Of a DNA stretch of 64,000 nucleotides, positions 33,050 to 42,846 are shown piece after piece (the stretch's first letter is position 1; each line of letters begins with the position of its first letter). This DNA is from Phaeocystidibacter luteus (GTDB lineage Bacteria > Bacteroidota > Bacteroidia > Flavobacteriales > Schleiferiaceae), in contig NZ_WBVO01000007.1 of NCBI RefSeq assembly GCF_008933115.1, forward strand, positions 115,007 to 179,006. The letters are read 5' to 3'. Under the pieces are notes generated by a model. That model saw only the letters and a list, made by a program, of their open reading frames with translations, searched no databases and had not been told where the DNA came from. A program made the translations under genes and the position numbers.

Positions 33050-34407
33050 TGAAATTGAAACTATACATAGCATCCCTTTTAATTGGATTTGGAATCCTTT
33101 CGGGTTGTGGGTCTTCCGAAAATGTGAGTTCTGGAAGTACAAGAACACCGGAGTGGACCCAGTCTAAACCAAGCGATCCATTCGCCTATGTAGGCATCGG
33201 AGTTGCTAGGATACAATCGGATGGCAGCCACCTTCAAACTGCGAAAAATGCGGCTTTATCTGACCTGGCAAGTGAGATTTCTGTGGAGATTTCTTCGACC
33301 AGCTTGCTCCATCAAATGGAAACAAATCGTCAGTTTAGAGAAGAGTTCAGAGCACAAACGGAGATTAATTCTTACGAGGACATCGAGGGGTTTGAGCTTA
33401 CTGGGAGCTATGAGGGCAAGGACTATTACTGGGTTCAATACAAGCTCGACAAAGCGGAATATGCGCGCATTCGTGCCGCAAGGAAGCAATCGGCTGTATC
33501 AAGAGCCGTAGCTTTCTATAACCTAGCTAAGGAAGCTGCAAGAGCAAATGAGATTCAACCTTCGTTATCGCATGCTTTCTCTGCGCTTTCGGAGCTGAAG
33601 CCTTATTTAAATGAACCGATTAGAAGCGAGCAAGTCGAAGGAGACTTTGGCATTGTTTTATATTCCTTCGTCGATTCTATTCTCGGAAGTATCCGCGTTA
33701 CGCCTGTTCAAGAAACAGTAGAAATCATCAGGTATGACGAACCCGTGCACCGCTCGTTTTATCAAGTGCAGGATAGTCGCGGACAATGGTTAGAGAACAT
33801 ACCTGTATATATCTATTACACAGGCGGATTCTTGCGCAATACACAGACGATTTCTGAATCTAGCGGCATGGTTGCCTTCGCACTTCCCGTGGCTGACGCA
33901 GAAACTAGCTTTGAGCGTGTGGAAGCGGACGTGAACTATGTAGCGCTTGCAGAAAATGCTACGCGAGATCCCCTGTTGAGAATGATGATCTCGAGATTCC
34001 CAAGTAAAAAGGCGCTCGTTCGAATCGAAGTTCGTTCTCCAAAAGTCTACATCAGCTCCTCTGAATATTCGGGCGATGAAGAAATGACCTCGCCTCCGAT
34101 AACTCAGGCATTGAGAAGATTTCTACTCGCTCAGAAATTTCAAATTGTGAATGATCAAGAGCAGGCGGACATGACAGTTGAGATTTTTGCAAAATCCACC
34201 ATGAATGGTCGCCAAAACGAAATGTACTTGACCAGACTATCTGGTGAAATCAGAATTCAAGATGATATGGGTCGCCTACAACGAAGCTATCCGTTGGATG
34301 GATTCCGTGGTGTGCAACTTTCGGCAGAGCTTTCGTCTCAAGATGCATATCGACGCGCAATTCGAGAACTTGAAGACCACGAATTCAGGAAATTATTTTT
34401 GAATTAG
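33049..34407 (+). CDS. LPP20-family lipoprotein
   Basis: A 452-residue lipoprotein (Cys20 in GILSGC). Residues about 35-150 form an LPP20-like domain: PEWTQSKPSDPFAYVGIGVA, then QTAKNAALSDLASEISVEISS and YYWVQYKLDKAEY. The C-terminal half has a carboxypeptidase-regulatory-like strand region (QDSRGQWLENIPVYIYYTGG) and a final domain (QALRRFLLAQKFQIVNDQEQADM) resembling the variable-lipoprotein fold seen with CsgG-like partners. Overlapping start and stop with the upstream CsgG-like gene suggests an envelope complex. Function not known. Confidence 0.7.
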   Translation: MKLKLYIASLLIGFGILSGCGSSENVSSGSTRTPEWTQSKPSDPFAYVGIGVARIQSDGSHLQTAKNAALSDLASEISVEISSTSLLHQMETNRQFREEFRAQTEINSYEDIEGFELTGSYEGKDYYWVQYKLDKAEYARIRAARKQSAVSRAVAFYNLAKEAARANEIQPSLSHAFSALSELKPYLNEPIRSEQVEGDFGIVLYSFVDSILGSIRVTPVQETVEIIRYDEPVHRSFYQVQDSRGQWLENIPVYIYYTGGFLRNTQTISESSGMVAFALPVADAETSFERVEADVNYVALAENATRDPLLRMMISRFPSKKALVRIEVRSPKVYISSSEYSGDEEMTSPPITQALRRFLLAQKFQIVNDQEQADMTVEIFAKSTMNGRQNEMYLTRLSGEIRIQDDMGRLQRSYPLDGFRGVQLSAELSSQDAYRRAIRELEDHEFRKLFLN

Positions 34408-34463
34408 CGCAGGCTTCACACAAAATTAAGCTGATTCACAGAGGGATTACGGCTCAAATTTAT

Positions 34464-34471
34464 TATGTTTG
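34464..34471 (+). promoter_or_regulatory. -7 box TATGTTTG before the beta-oxidation operon
   Basis: TAnnTTTG match 15 bp upstream of ATG 34487 of the MarR gene. Confidence 0.6.
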
Positions 34472-34486
34472 AGCAAAAGATTTATT

Positions 34487-34945
34487 ATGCGTCCCGAAGA
34501 AACTGTGGATTTCCACATCAAGTTCACCTGGCAGGGGATTGCTCGTTGGTATAATGATGTAGCCGCTCAGTACGACTCAACCATGGCCACGGGTTATGTG
34601 TTGTTGAATATCGATCAGCAGCAAGGAACTCCAAGCACAAGTTTAGGTCCGAAAATGGGCATGGAGCCCACCAGTCTTTCACGTCTTCTAAAAGTAATGG
34701 AGGACCGAGGCTTTATTAGACGAGAACCACATCCAGAAGATGGACGCGTGGTTCTTATTTTTTTGACACCTCTGGGACTTGAGAAACGAGAGCACGCGAA
34801 AGATGCAGTGCTTCGCTTCAACAATGCCGTACAAGAAAAGGTTAGTAAGACAGACCTCAATGGTTTTTTCAGGACCATGAACAAGATCAACATACTTATA
34901 GAACAACTCAACGAAGAACTTCACCATGAAGAGAATCATTCGTAA
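34487..34945 (+). CDS. MarR-family regulator of the beta-oxidation operon
   Basis: A 152-residue winged-helix regulator. Seen: STSLGPKMGMEPTSLSRLLKVMEDRGFIRREPHPEDGR, the recognition helix and wing of MarR proteins, flanked by dimerisation helices. It is the first gene of the operon and overlaps the next by 20 bp, so it probably controls its own operon, perhaps responding to acyl-CoA or fatty acid; the ligand is inferred. ATG 34487 is preferred to TTG 34469, which lies within the promoter box. Confidence 0.83.
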   Translation: MRPEETVDFHIKFTWQGIARWYNDVAAQYDSTMATGYVLLNIDQQQGTPSTSLGPKMGMEPTSLSRLLKVMEDRGFIRREPHPEDGRVVLIFLTPLGLEKREHAKDAVLRFNNAVQEKVSKTDLNGFFRTMNKINILIEQLNEELHHEENHS

Positions 34946-37331
34946 AGCAGCAGTCTTAGGCTCCGGCATTATGGGCAGCAGAATTGCTTGCCACCTTGCC
35001 AATAAAGGAGTCGAAGTTTTATTGCTCGACATCCCGCCGAGGGAACTAAACGAAAAAGAGACTGCCAAAGGGCTTTCTCTCGAAGATCCTCGCGTTCGTA
35101 ATCGAATTACAACCGAGAATTTTCAAACCGCACTAAAGTCGAACCCCGCTCCCCTATTCGACAAGGCTTTTGCCTCTAGAATATCGCTTGGGAATTTCGA
35201 TGACGACCTTTCCAAAATAGCCGACGTAGATTGGATCATTGAGGTTGTTGTTGAACGACTCGACATTAAGCAACAACTATTCGAAAGAGTAGAGAAGTAT
35301 CGCAAGCCGGGCAGCCTCATCACTTCTAATACAAGTGGTATCCCTATTCATTTGATGACGAAGGGGAGATCTGAAGATTTCGTCAAGCACTTCTGTGGAA
35401 CGCACTTCTTCAACCCACCGCGCTACCTTCGCCTTCTGGAAATCATACCTACTCCTCACACTTCGCAGGAAGTTGTGGACTTCTTCATGGAGTACGGCGA
35501 TAAGTACTTAGGCAAGACTACCGTTCTCGCCAAAGACACTCCAGCGTTTATTGCAAACCGAATTGGCATCTACGGCATCATGGACCTCTTCCACCAAGTG
35601 AAAGAAATGGGAATGACGGTCGAAGAGGTGGATAAACTCACCGGCACGCTTGTTGGTCGTCCCAAATCGGCAACCTTCAGAACCTGCGATGTTGTTGGAT
35701 TAGATACACTCGTTCACGTGGCCAATGGTCTCTACGAGGCTTGTCCGGACGACGAGAAAAGAGACGTGTTTAAGTTGCCTGACTTCATCGATAAGATGAT
35801 GGAGAACAAATGGCTCGGAGATAAAACGAGACAAGGCTTCTATAAAAAGGTGAAAGGAGATGACGGCTCTAGTGAAATTCTAGCCATGAATCTCGACACC
35901 ATGGAGTACGCTCCAAAAGGTCGTCCGAAGTTTGGCTCACTCGATGCAGCGAAACCGATTTCAGATCTAAAAGAGAGAATCGCATTCTTAGCAAAAGCGA
36001 AAGACAAGGCAGGAGAGTTCTACCGTGCATCATATGCGGGACTTTTCGCTTACGTCACACACCGAATCCCAGAGATTTCTGACGAACTATTCCGCATCGA
36101 CGATGCTATGCGTGCAGGCTTCGGTTGGGAACTTGGGCCGTTTGAACTGTGGGATGCCGTTGGTTTAGAGCACGGATTGAAATTCATTGAAGCGCGCGGC
36201 GAAAAGGCGGCCGACTGGATTTCAGACATGCAGAAGAAGGGTGTCAAATCATTCTATAAAACCGAGGGTGGAACACGCTACTATTACGACGTAGAAAGCG
36301 GAGATTACAAGGCGATTCCAGGTCAAGGTTCATATATCATTCTCGACACGATTCGCGGCACCAAGACCATTTGGAGCAATAGTGAAAGTGCTATTCAAGA
36401 CTTGGGAGATGGCATCATCAATTTCGAGTTCCGATCTAAGATGAACTCGCTCGGCGGTGGTGTATTAGCTGGAATGAACAAGGCGATTGACCTGGCCGAA
36501 AAGGAATATGAAGGCCTGGTGATTGGTAACCAAGCTTCCAACTTCTCGGTAGGCGCCAATCTGGGAATGATTTTCATGATGGCCATTGAGCAGGAATGGG
36601 ATGAACTCAACTTCGCGATTAAGCACTTCCAAGACACCATGATGCGCGTTCGCTATAGCAACATCCCAGTAGTTGTGGCACCACATGGAATGAGCTTGGG
36701 TGGAGGTTGCGAAATGACACTTCACGCTGATGCCGTACAAGCTTCGGCAGAAACCTACATGGGACTAGTAGAGTTCGGTGTGGGTGTTATCCCTGGTGGT
36801 GGTGGAACGAAAGAACTTACGCTTCGCGCCAGCGACCGCTATGTAAAGGATGATGTCGAGTTGAACGCATATCGCGAGAACTACCTCACCATAGGTATGG
36901 CGAAGGTTGCCACATCGGCACAAGAAGCCATGAACTTAGGATTCTTAGTTGAAGGTAGAGACCACTACTCCATGAACGTGAATCGCCAGATTCAGGATGC
37001 CAAGCAAAAGGCGCTCATGCTAGCACAGCAAGGGTACCAAGCTCCTATCGAAAGAAAGGATGTAAAAGTGCTAGGCAAGCAGGCACTTGGAATGTTTAAG
37101 GTAGGTGCCTTCCAAATGCGTGAAGGTGGATACATCTCAGATCACGATTTGAAGATGACTGAAAAACTCGCTTGGGTAATGGCAGGTGGAGACCTATCAG
37201 AACCAGCGGAGGTGAGCGAATCATACTTATTGAAACTAGAGCGCGAGGCTTTCCTCAGTCTTTGTGGTGAGCGCAAAACGCTTGAAAGAATACAACACAT
37301 GTTGAAGACGGGTAAGCCGCTTCGCAACTAA
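34926..37331 (+). CDS. fadN: 3-hydroxyacyl-CoA dehydrogenase / enoyl-CoA hydratase fusion (FadN type)
   Basis: Bifunctional beta-oxidation enzyme, 801 residues. The dehydrogenase half comes first: NAD motif AVLGSGIMGSRIACHLANKGV near residue 8-28, GTHFFNPPRYLRLLEI near 155, and KDTPAFIANRIG near 200. The crotonase-fold half is at the C-terminus (about 470-700): VIGNQASNFSVGANL, SLGGGCEMTLHAD, GLVEFGVGVIPGGGG. This order is that of B. subtilis FadN, the reverse of E. coli FadB. It works with the thiolase and acyl-CoA dehydrogenase downstream. The start overlaps marR. Confidence 0.92.
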   Translation: MKRIIRKAAVLGSGIMGSRIACHLANKGVEVLLLDIPPRELNEKETAKGLSLEDPRVRNRITTENFQTALKSNPAPLFDKAFASRISLGNFDDDLSKIADVDWIIEVVVERLDIKQQLFERVEKYRKPGSLITSNTSGIPIHLMTKGRSEDFVKHFCGTHFFNPPRYLRLLEIIPTPHTSQEVVDFFMEYGDKYLGKTTVLAKDTPAFIANRIGIYGIMDLFHQVKEMGMTVEEVDKLTGTLVGRPKSATFRTCDVVGLDTLVHVANGLYEACPDDEKRDVFKLPDFIDKMMENKWLGDKTRQGFYKKVKGDDGSSEILAMNLDTMEYAPKGRPKFGSLDAAKPISDLKERIAFLAKAKDKAGEFYRASYAGLFAYVTHRIPEISDELFRIDDAMRAGFGWELGPFELWDAVGLEHGLKFIEARGEKAADWISDMQKKGVKSFYKTEGGTRYYYDVESGDYKAIPGQGSYIILDTIRGTKTIWSNSESAIQDLGDGIINFEFRSKMNSLGGGVLAGMNKAIDLAEKEYEGLVIGNQASNFSVGANLGMIFMMAIEQEWDELNFAIKHFQDTMMRVRYSNIPVVVAPHGMSLGGGCEMTLHADAVQASAETYMGLVEFGVGVIPGGGGTKELTLRASDRYVKDDVELNAYRENYLTIGMAKVATSAQEAMNLGFLVEGRDHYSMNVNRQIQDAKQKALMLAQQGYQAPIERKDVKVLGKQALGMFKVGAFQMREGGYISDHDLKMTEKLAWVMAGGDLSEPAEVSESYLLKLEREAFLSLCGERKTLERIQHMLKTGKPLRN

Positions 37332-37345
37332 AAGAAAGAAACACA

Positions 37346-38524
37346 ATGGATGCATACATCGTAGCAGGATACCGAAGCGCCGTGGGCAAAGCTCCACGAG
37401 GCACATTGCGCTTCTTTCGTCCGGACGACCTCGCCGCTCAAGTGATTAAACACTTGATGGACAGTGTTCCGGAATTTGACCATACGCGCATTGACGACGT
37501 TATTGTTGGGAATGCAATGCCAGAGGCCGAGCAAGGCTTGAACGTTGGTCGACTTATCTCTTTGATGGGACTTGACACTGTCGACGTTCCAGGAGTGACC
37601 GTTAATCGGTATTGCAGTTCTGGATTGGAAACCATCGCTATGGCTTCGGCGAAAATTCACGCTGGAATGGCAGATGCCATTATCGCGGGGGGAACGGAGT
37701 CGATGAGCTACATCCCCATGGGCGGATGGAAAGTGACTCCGAACTACGAGCTTTCAAAACACCATGCCGACTATTACAACGGTATGGGATTGACGGCTGA
37801 GGCGGTAGCGAATCAATTCAAAGTGAGTCGTGAGGATCAAGATCAATTCGCGTTCAACAGCCACCAAAAAGCTTTGAAAGCAATTGAAACCAATCGATTT
37901 GCCGACGACATCGCGCCTATCAATATTGAGGAGAACTTCCTCAATAGCAAGGAGAAAATCGAAACCAAGAAATACGTGTTCGATACAGATGAAGGTCCGC
38001 GTGCCGACACAAGTGTTGAAGCGCTCGGTAGACTTCGCCCTGTATTTGCGCAGGGAGGTTCTGTAACGGCAGGTAACTCATCACAAACTTCGGATGGAGC
38101 TGCCTTTGTTCTTGTGGTAAGCGAGAAAATCTTGAAGGAGTACAACCTCAAGCCAATTGCCAGAATGGTTAGCTATGCGGCCGCGGGTGTGGAGCCGCGA
38201 ATCATGGGAATTGGTCCGGTTAAAGCCGTACCACTCGCATTGAAGCAGGCGAACATGAAGTTGGATGATATCGACCTCATCGAATTGAACGAGGCATTTG
38301 CATCGCAAAGTTTGGCGGTTGTCCGCGAATTGGGAATCAACCAAGACCTTTTGAATGTGAATGGTGGTGCGATTGCACTTGGACACCCGCTTGGATGTAC
38401 AGGAGGAAAACTAACGGTTCAAATTCTGAACGAGTTAGCGAAGAGAGATAAGAAATATGGACTCGTAACCATGTGCGTGGGAACTGGTCAGGGTGCGGCA
38501 GGCATTTTCGAACGAATGAACTAA
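37346..38524 (+). CDS. fadA: Acetyl-CoA C-acyltransferase (3-ketoacyl-CoA thiolase)
   Basis: Thiolase that releases acetyl-CoA in the last step of beta-oxidation. 392 residues with the acylated cysteine in NRYCSSGLETIAMASAKI (C90), GGTESMS near 115, the catalytic GHPLG histidine (H347) and the second cysteine in MCVGTGQG (C377). Degradative type, judging from operon context. It sits 14 bp after fadN and 6 bp before the acyl-CoA dehydrogenase gene. Confidence 0.94.
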   Translation: MDAYIVAGYRSAVGKAPRGTLRFFRPDDLAAQVIKHLMDSVPEFDHTRIDDVIVGNAMPEAEQGLNVGRLISLMGLDTVDVPGVTVNRYCSSGLETIAMASAKIHAGMADAIIAGGTESMSYIPMGGWKVTPNYELSKHHADYYNGMGLTAEAVANQFKVSREDQDQFAFNSHQKALKAIETNRFADDIAPINIEENFLNSKEKIETKKYVFDTDEGPRADTSVEALGRLRPVFAQGGSVTAGNSSQTSDGAAFVLVVSEKILKEYNLKPIARMVSYAAAGVEPRIMGIGPVKAVPLALKQANMKLDDIDLIELNEAFASQSLAVVRELGINQDLLNVNGGAIALGHPLGCTGGKLTVQILNELAKRDKKYGLVTMCVGTGQGAAGIFERMN

Positions 38525-38530
38525 TTAGAA

Positions 38531-40327
38531 ATGGCGACTGAAGAGAAAGATTTTATCAAAGGAGGAGAATTCCTCATTCGCGACATCCAACCGGAGAATG
38601 TATTCATTCCGGAGGATTTTAGCGAGGAACAAATGATGATGGCGCAGGCAACAACAGACTTCATTGACAAAGAAGTTTGGCCGAATAAAATGCGCTTTGA
38701 AAACAAGGATTACGACTTCACCCTCGAGGTGATGAAAAAAGCCGGAGAGCTTGGTCTACTTGGTATATCTGTTCCAGAAAACTACGGAGGTCTTGGTATG
38801 GACTTCAACACCGGCATGTTGGTATGCGATCGAATTTCAGGAGCAACGGGAAGCCTTTCCACGGCTTACGGCGCTCACACTGGAATTGGTACGCTACCTA
38901 TCCTCCTTTATGGAAATGAAGAACAAAAGCAGAAATACTTGCCAAAACTCGCCTCTGGTGAGTGGATTGGCGCCTACTGCTTGACAGAGCCGGGAGCGGG
39001 TTCGGATGCCAACTCTGGCCGTACGAAAGCTGAGCTCACCGACGATGGAAAGAACTACGTGATTAATGGACAGAAAATGTGGATCTCGAATGCGGGATAC
39101 GCGGACCTCTTCATTGTTTTTGCACGTATTGAAGATGACAAGAACATTACAGGCTTCATAGTCGAAAAAGGAGCCGAAGGCCTCACACTAGGCGATGAAG
39201 AACACAAGATGGGAATTAAGGCTTCCAGCACTCGTCAAGTGTTCTTCAACAATGTAACCGTGCCAGTAGAAAATCTACTTGGTGAGCGAAACGGTGGATT
39301 TAAAATTGCGATGAATGCACTCAACGTGGGGCGTATCAAACTTGCTGCTGCTTGTTTGGACGCCAACCGTCGAGGTATTAGTGTGTCTGTAAAATACGCT
39401 AATGAGCGTGAGCAATTCAAGCGTCCTATTTCAAGCTTTGGAGCAATTCAAGCCAAGTTTGCGGATATGGCAACGAAGCATTTCGCGGCAGAAAGTGCGA
39501 CATACCGTGCGGGACAGGATGTAGAGAACAATATCAAGCGTCTCGAAAACGGAGGGATGGATCCTCAGCAATCCAAATTGAAGGGTGTTGAGGAATTTGC
39601 AATTGAATGCGCCATTCTAAAAGTTCACGTGTCAGAGGCTTCCAGCTTTATTGCTGATGAAGCTGTTCAGATTCATGGCGGAATGGGATTCTCTGCAGAC
39701 ACTCCGGTGGAGAGTGCTTATCGTGATGTAAGAATTGCGCGTATCTATGAAGGTACGAACGAAATCAACCGTATGCTTACGGTGGGGATGTTGCTGAAGA
39801 AGGCAATGAAAGGAGAGCTCGATCTGATGTCACCTGCTATGAAAGTTGCTGGTGAATTGATGGAGATTCCTGATTTTGACACTCCAGACTTTTCGAAGCC
39901 ACTCTCAGAAGAAGCTGTGCTTCTCGGAAAGATGAAGAAGGCCATCCTGATGGTTGCCGGCAAGGCTGTGGAAAAATTTGGAATGGATGTGGAAGAAGAG
40001 CAAGAAGTACTCATGACTGTTGCGGACATGGTAATTGAAACCTATGTAGCACAGAGTGCTGTACTCCGCGCACAAAAATTGGCGGATCGCGGACATGCGA
40101 ATGCCGAAGCTGCGGCAGAGATGGCTCGCTTGTACATGCACTTCGCAATTGAAAAGCTTCACCTCATGGGTAAGGAAGCGATTTATGCAATTGCCGAAGG
40201 AGATGAGCAACGCATGATGTTAATGGGCTTGCGACGATTCACCAAGTGGCAGAATCCACCAAACCCGAAAGAGCTCAGAAGAGCGATAGCGAAACGCATC
40301 ATAGACGAGAACAAGTATCCGTTCTAA
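38531..40327 (+). CDS. fadE: Acyl-CoA dehydrogenase (FadE-like, long form)
   Basis: FAD-dependent first enzyme of beta-oxidation, 598 residues. Seen: YCLTEPGAGSDANS around 150, KMWISNAG near 175, MGIKASSTRQVFFNNVTVP near 225, QIHGGMGFSADTPVE near 380, and IYEGTNEINR with the catalytic glutamate near 407. About 170 C-terminal residues beyond the classic ACAD fold match the long ACAD9/VLCAD-like forms found in Bacteroidota and Firmicutes. Last gene of the marR-fadN-fadA operon; a terminator follows 12 bp after the stop. An electron-transfer flavoprotein is not in the window. Confidence 0.93.
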   Translation: MATEEKDFIKGGEFLIRDIQPENVFIPEDFSEEQMMMAQATTDFIDKEVWPNKMRFENKDYDFTLEVMKKAGELGLLGISVPENYGGLGMDFNTGMLVCDRISGATGSLSTAYGAHTGIGTLPILLYGNEEQKQKYLPKLASGEWIGAYCLTEPGAGSDANSGRTKAELTDDGKNYVINGQKMWISNAGYADLFIVFARIEDDKNITGFIVEKGAEGLTLGDEEHKMGIKASSTRQVFFNNVTVPVENLLGERNGGFKIAMNALNVGRIKLAAACLDANRRGISVSVKYANEREQFKRPISSFGAIQAKFADMATKHFAAESATYRAGQDVENNIKRLENGGMDPQQSKLKGVEEFAIECAILKVHVSEASSFIADEAVQIHGGMGFSADTPVESAYRDVRIARIYEGTNEINRMLTVGMLLKKAMKGELDLMSPAMKVAGELMEIPDFDTPDFSKPLSEEAVLLGKMKKAILMVAGKAVEKFGMDVEEEQEVLMTVADMVIETYVAQSAVLRAQKLADRGHANAEAAAEMARLYMHFAIEKLHLMGKEAIYAIAEGDEQRMMLMGLRRFTKWQNPPNPKELRRAIAKRIIDENKYPF

Positions 40328-40338
40328 GTCAATAAACT

Positions 40339-40380
40339 AACTGTCCCGTTTTCGCAAGAACTCGGGACAGTTTTCTTTTA
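40339..40380 (+). terminator. Terminator of the beta-oxidation operon
   Basis: Stem AACTGTCCCG / CGGGACAGTT with a 14-nt loop, then TTCTTTT. Confidence 0.85.
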
Positions 40381-40450
40381 ACCCTACTCTATCAAAACCT
40401 TGTTCACCCGAATTAGGTTAAACATCTTTGTACATCTAAATAAGATTGAC

Positions 40451-42487
40451 ATGCAGAGTGTAAACCCACTTCTCCCGCCATACAATACTCCGGACGAGAC
40501 TGTTCCTTTTGATAAAATTTCTAACTCAGATTTCATTCCTGCCATTGAAGAGGGAATTGAGATGGCTCGCGAGAGAGTTGATGCCATTGCTGCTACTGAA
40601 GATCCAACGTTCGAAAGTGTAATTGAGGCACTTGAATTTTCGAGCTTAGAATTAAATCGAGTTGCGGAGGTATTCTTCAACCTCAATTCAGCTGAAACGA
40701 ATGATGAGATTCAGTCGGCTGCCAGAGAAATTTCACCTAAACTCACAGCCTTCGGAAATGACGTTTTGCTCAACGCTGCGCTATTCGAGAAGGTTGACGC
40801 GGTATATCGTCAAAAAGAAAGCCTGAACCTCTCTGGGGAACAAAATCGCTTGCTCGAAAAGACATGGAAATCTTTCACCAGAAATGGCGCGAGTCTTTCA
40901 GATGAAAAAAAGGAGGAACTCCGAAAGCTAGACGAGCAATTGAGCACTCTAGGTCTGCAATTCGGGGAGAATGTACTAGCTGACACGCATGACTTCACAA
41001 TGCACTTAACGGATAAATCAGACCTCTCTGGTTTACCTGATTCAGTGATTGACATGGCCGAGGAGGCTGCTAAACAGCGCGAATTAGAAGGATGGGTATT
41101 CACGCTAGACTACCCGTCGTATATGGGTTTTATGACTTACGCGGACAATAGAGCATTACGCCATAAAATGTGGAGTGCCTTTTCGAAGCGCGGGTATAAT
41201 GAGAATGACAACAACAATACTCAGATCGTACAGAAAATTGCTGACCTACGCGCTAAAAGGGCCCAGCTTCTTGGGTTTAAAACACATGCCGACTTTGTAC
41301 TAGCTGAGCGAATGGCTGAAAAGCCTTCTACGGTTGTTTCGTTTCTCCAGAACTTAAAAGAAAAGGCATTACCGGCGGCAAAATCTGATGTTCAAGAGGT
41401 AGCGGATTATGCCGAAAAACGAGATGGAATTTCACCATTGCAGCGTTGGGATTTTGGCTATTACAGCGAAAAGCTCAAAAAGGAGAAATTCGACATTGAT
41501 GACGAGGCGCTTAAACCGTATTTCCCGCTTCCACAAGTGCTTGACGGGGCATTCATTGTCGCACAAAAGCTCTATGGAATCACCTTTGAGGAACGTCACG
41601 ATATTCCAAAATACAACGAAGAGGTACGAACATTTGAAGTGAAGAACAGCGACGGATCTCACCTCGCCATGTTCTATGCTGACTTCCACCCGCGTAAAGG
41701 CAAGAGGAATGGTGCGTGGATGACGTCATATAGGAGTCAGTATCAACTCGAAGGAACCGAGTACCGACCACACATCAGCATTGTATGCAACTTCTCACGT
41801 CCCACCAAATCTAAACCAGCCTTGCTCACCTTCCAGGAGGTTACAACGCTGTTTCACGAATTTGGTCATGCATTACACGGTATGTTAGCAGAAGGCACAT
41901 ATCCCGGATTAACGGGAACCTCTGTTTATTGGGACTTTGTGGAACTTCCGTCGCAAATCATGGAGAACTGGTGCTATGAGCCAGAGGCCTTGGCCCTATT
42001 TGCTAAGCACTATGAGACTGGAGAGGTTATCCCTCAGGAAATGGTGGACAAGCTAAGAAGGAGCGCCACGTTCCTAGAGGGCTACGCCACGATTCGACAG
42101 TTGAGCTTTGGATTCTTGGATATGGCTTGGCATAACTCTGAGGGTGGATTTTCTAGTGACGTTGAGCGGTTTGAAAAATCTGTATTCCGCGAGATGGAGG
42201 TCTTCCCCGAAACTACGGGATCGGCAATGTCTACCGCCTTCTCACACATCTTCCAGGGTGGTTACAGCGCTGGATATTATTCGTACAAATGGGCAGAGGT
42301 ATTGGACGCTGACGCATTTGAGAGCTTCTTGGAGGAAGGTTTGTTCAATCCGGAGACAGCGAAGCGCTTCCGCAAACTTCTCTCTTCGGGAGGCACGGTG
42401 CATCCAATGGAGCTTTTTGTGGAATTTAAGGGGAAGGAACCGGATCCGGAGGCGTTGTTGAGGAGAGCTGGGTTGGTAAAGGCGTGA
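40451..42487 (+). CDS. dcp: M3-family zinc peptidase (peptidyl-dipeptidase Dcp)
   Basis: Thimet-type metallopeptidase that removes dipeptides from oligopeptide C-termini, 678 residues, usual for Dcp. The zinc motif HEFGH is at about residue 468-472 (in TTLFHEFGHALHGM), with the third ligand region VELPSQIMENW about 25 residues on; substrate-side HIFQGGYSAGYYSYKWAEVLDADAFE near 600 is also typical. No signal peptide from this ATG, so cytoplasmic. ATG 40451 is preferred over 40400 because it gives the family N-terminus (NPLLPPYNTP) and a CATCTTTG box lies between. Repeat sequence begins 7 bp after the stop. Confidence 0.92.
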   Translation: MQSVNPLLPPYNTPDETVPFDKISNSDFIPAIEEGIEMARERVDAIAATEDPTFESVIEALEFSSLELNRVAEVFFNLNSAETNDEIQSAAREISPKLTAFGNDVLLNAALFEKVDAVYRQKESLNLSGEQNRLLEKTWKSFTRNGASLSDEKKEELRKLDEQLSTLGLQFGENVLADTHDFTMHLTDKSDLSGLPDSVIDMAEEAAKQRELEGWVFTLDYPSYMGFMTYADNRALRHKMWSAFSKRGYNENDNNNTQIVQKIADLRAKRAQLLGFKTHADFVLAERMAEKPSTVVSFLQNLKEKALPAAKSDVQEVADYAEKRDGISPLQRWDFGYYSEKLKKEKFDIDDEALKPYFPLPQVLDGAFIVAQKLYGITFEERHDIPKYNEEVRTFEVKNSDGSHLAMFYADFHPRKGKRNGAWMTSYRSQYQLEGTEYRPHISIVCNFSRPTKSKPALLTFQEVTTLFHEFGHALHGMLAEGTYPGLTGTSVYWDFVELPSQIMENWCYEPEALALFAKHYETGEVIPQEMVDKLRRSATFLEGYATIRQLSFGFLDMAWHNSEGGFSSDVERFEKSVFREMEVFPETTGSAMSTAFSHIFQGGYSAGYYSYKWAEVLDADAFESFLEEGLFNPETAKRFRKLLSSGGTVHPMELFVEFKGKEPDPEALLRRAGLVKA

Positions 42488-42493
42488 AAGATC

Positions 42494-42549
42494 AGGCTTG
42501 AGGCTTGAGGCTTGAGGCTTGAGGCTTGAGGCTTGAAGCTTGAAGCTTG
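42494..42549 (+). repeat. Tract of eight heptamers (AGGCTTG) beside element copy 2
   Basis: Six perfect AGGCTTG followed by two AAGCTTG, 56 bp in all, the same length and unit count as the tracts at 867-922 and 1251-1306. It ends 15 bp before the element at 42565. The gap 42488-42947 holds this tract, the element, an inverted repeat, and no gene. Confidence 0.88.
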
Positions 42550-42564
42550 AAAGGTGCTTCTTCT

Positions 42565-42749
42565 GGGGGGCGTTTAGCCCCTCCCCGGTCTCAAGTTACT
42601 AAGTATCCAAATGAACAGGCGGATTCTCAAGGGGACAAATTTGTCCTTTAACGTGAAGTTGAAAACTAGCCGATTGTAAACGTTTAATACACGACTTGGA
42701 TGGCGTTAGCGGTGTAACTTCTGCCTGGGGAGGAGGAGTGGTGGCCCCC
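42565..42749 (-). mobile_element. MITE-like 185 bp element, copy 2 (inverted relative to copy 1)
   Basis: Its ends form imperfect inverted repeats (42565-42599, ending CTCAAGTTAC; 42714-42749, starting GTAACTT). It contains GGACAAATTTGTCC (42633-42646) and TAAACGTTTA (42677-42686), centres again exactly 42 bp apart, with GTTGAAAACTAG between. The reverse complement aligns with 1024-1203 along the whole length, including CCCCTCCCCGG at one end. No reading frame. Probable non-autonomous element or structured repeat. Confidence 0.65.
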
Positions 42750-42846
42750 TGCCGCTCATAGCCGACGGTCCATTTCGAACTTAACGGTATCTTACCCACC
42801 CCACATCAATCCGAAATACTTCAGCACGTTATATTTTTTTTGAATA

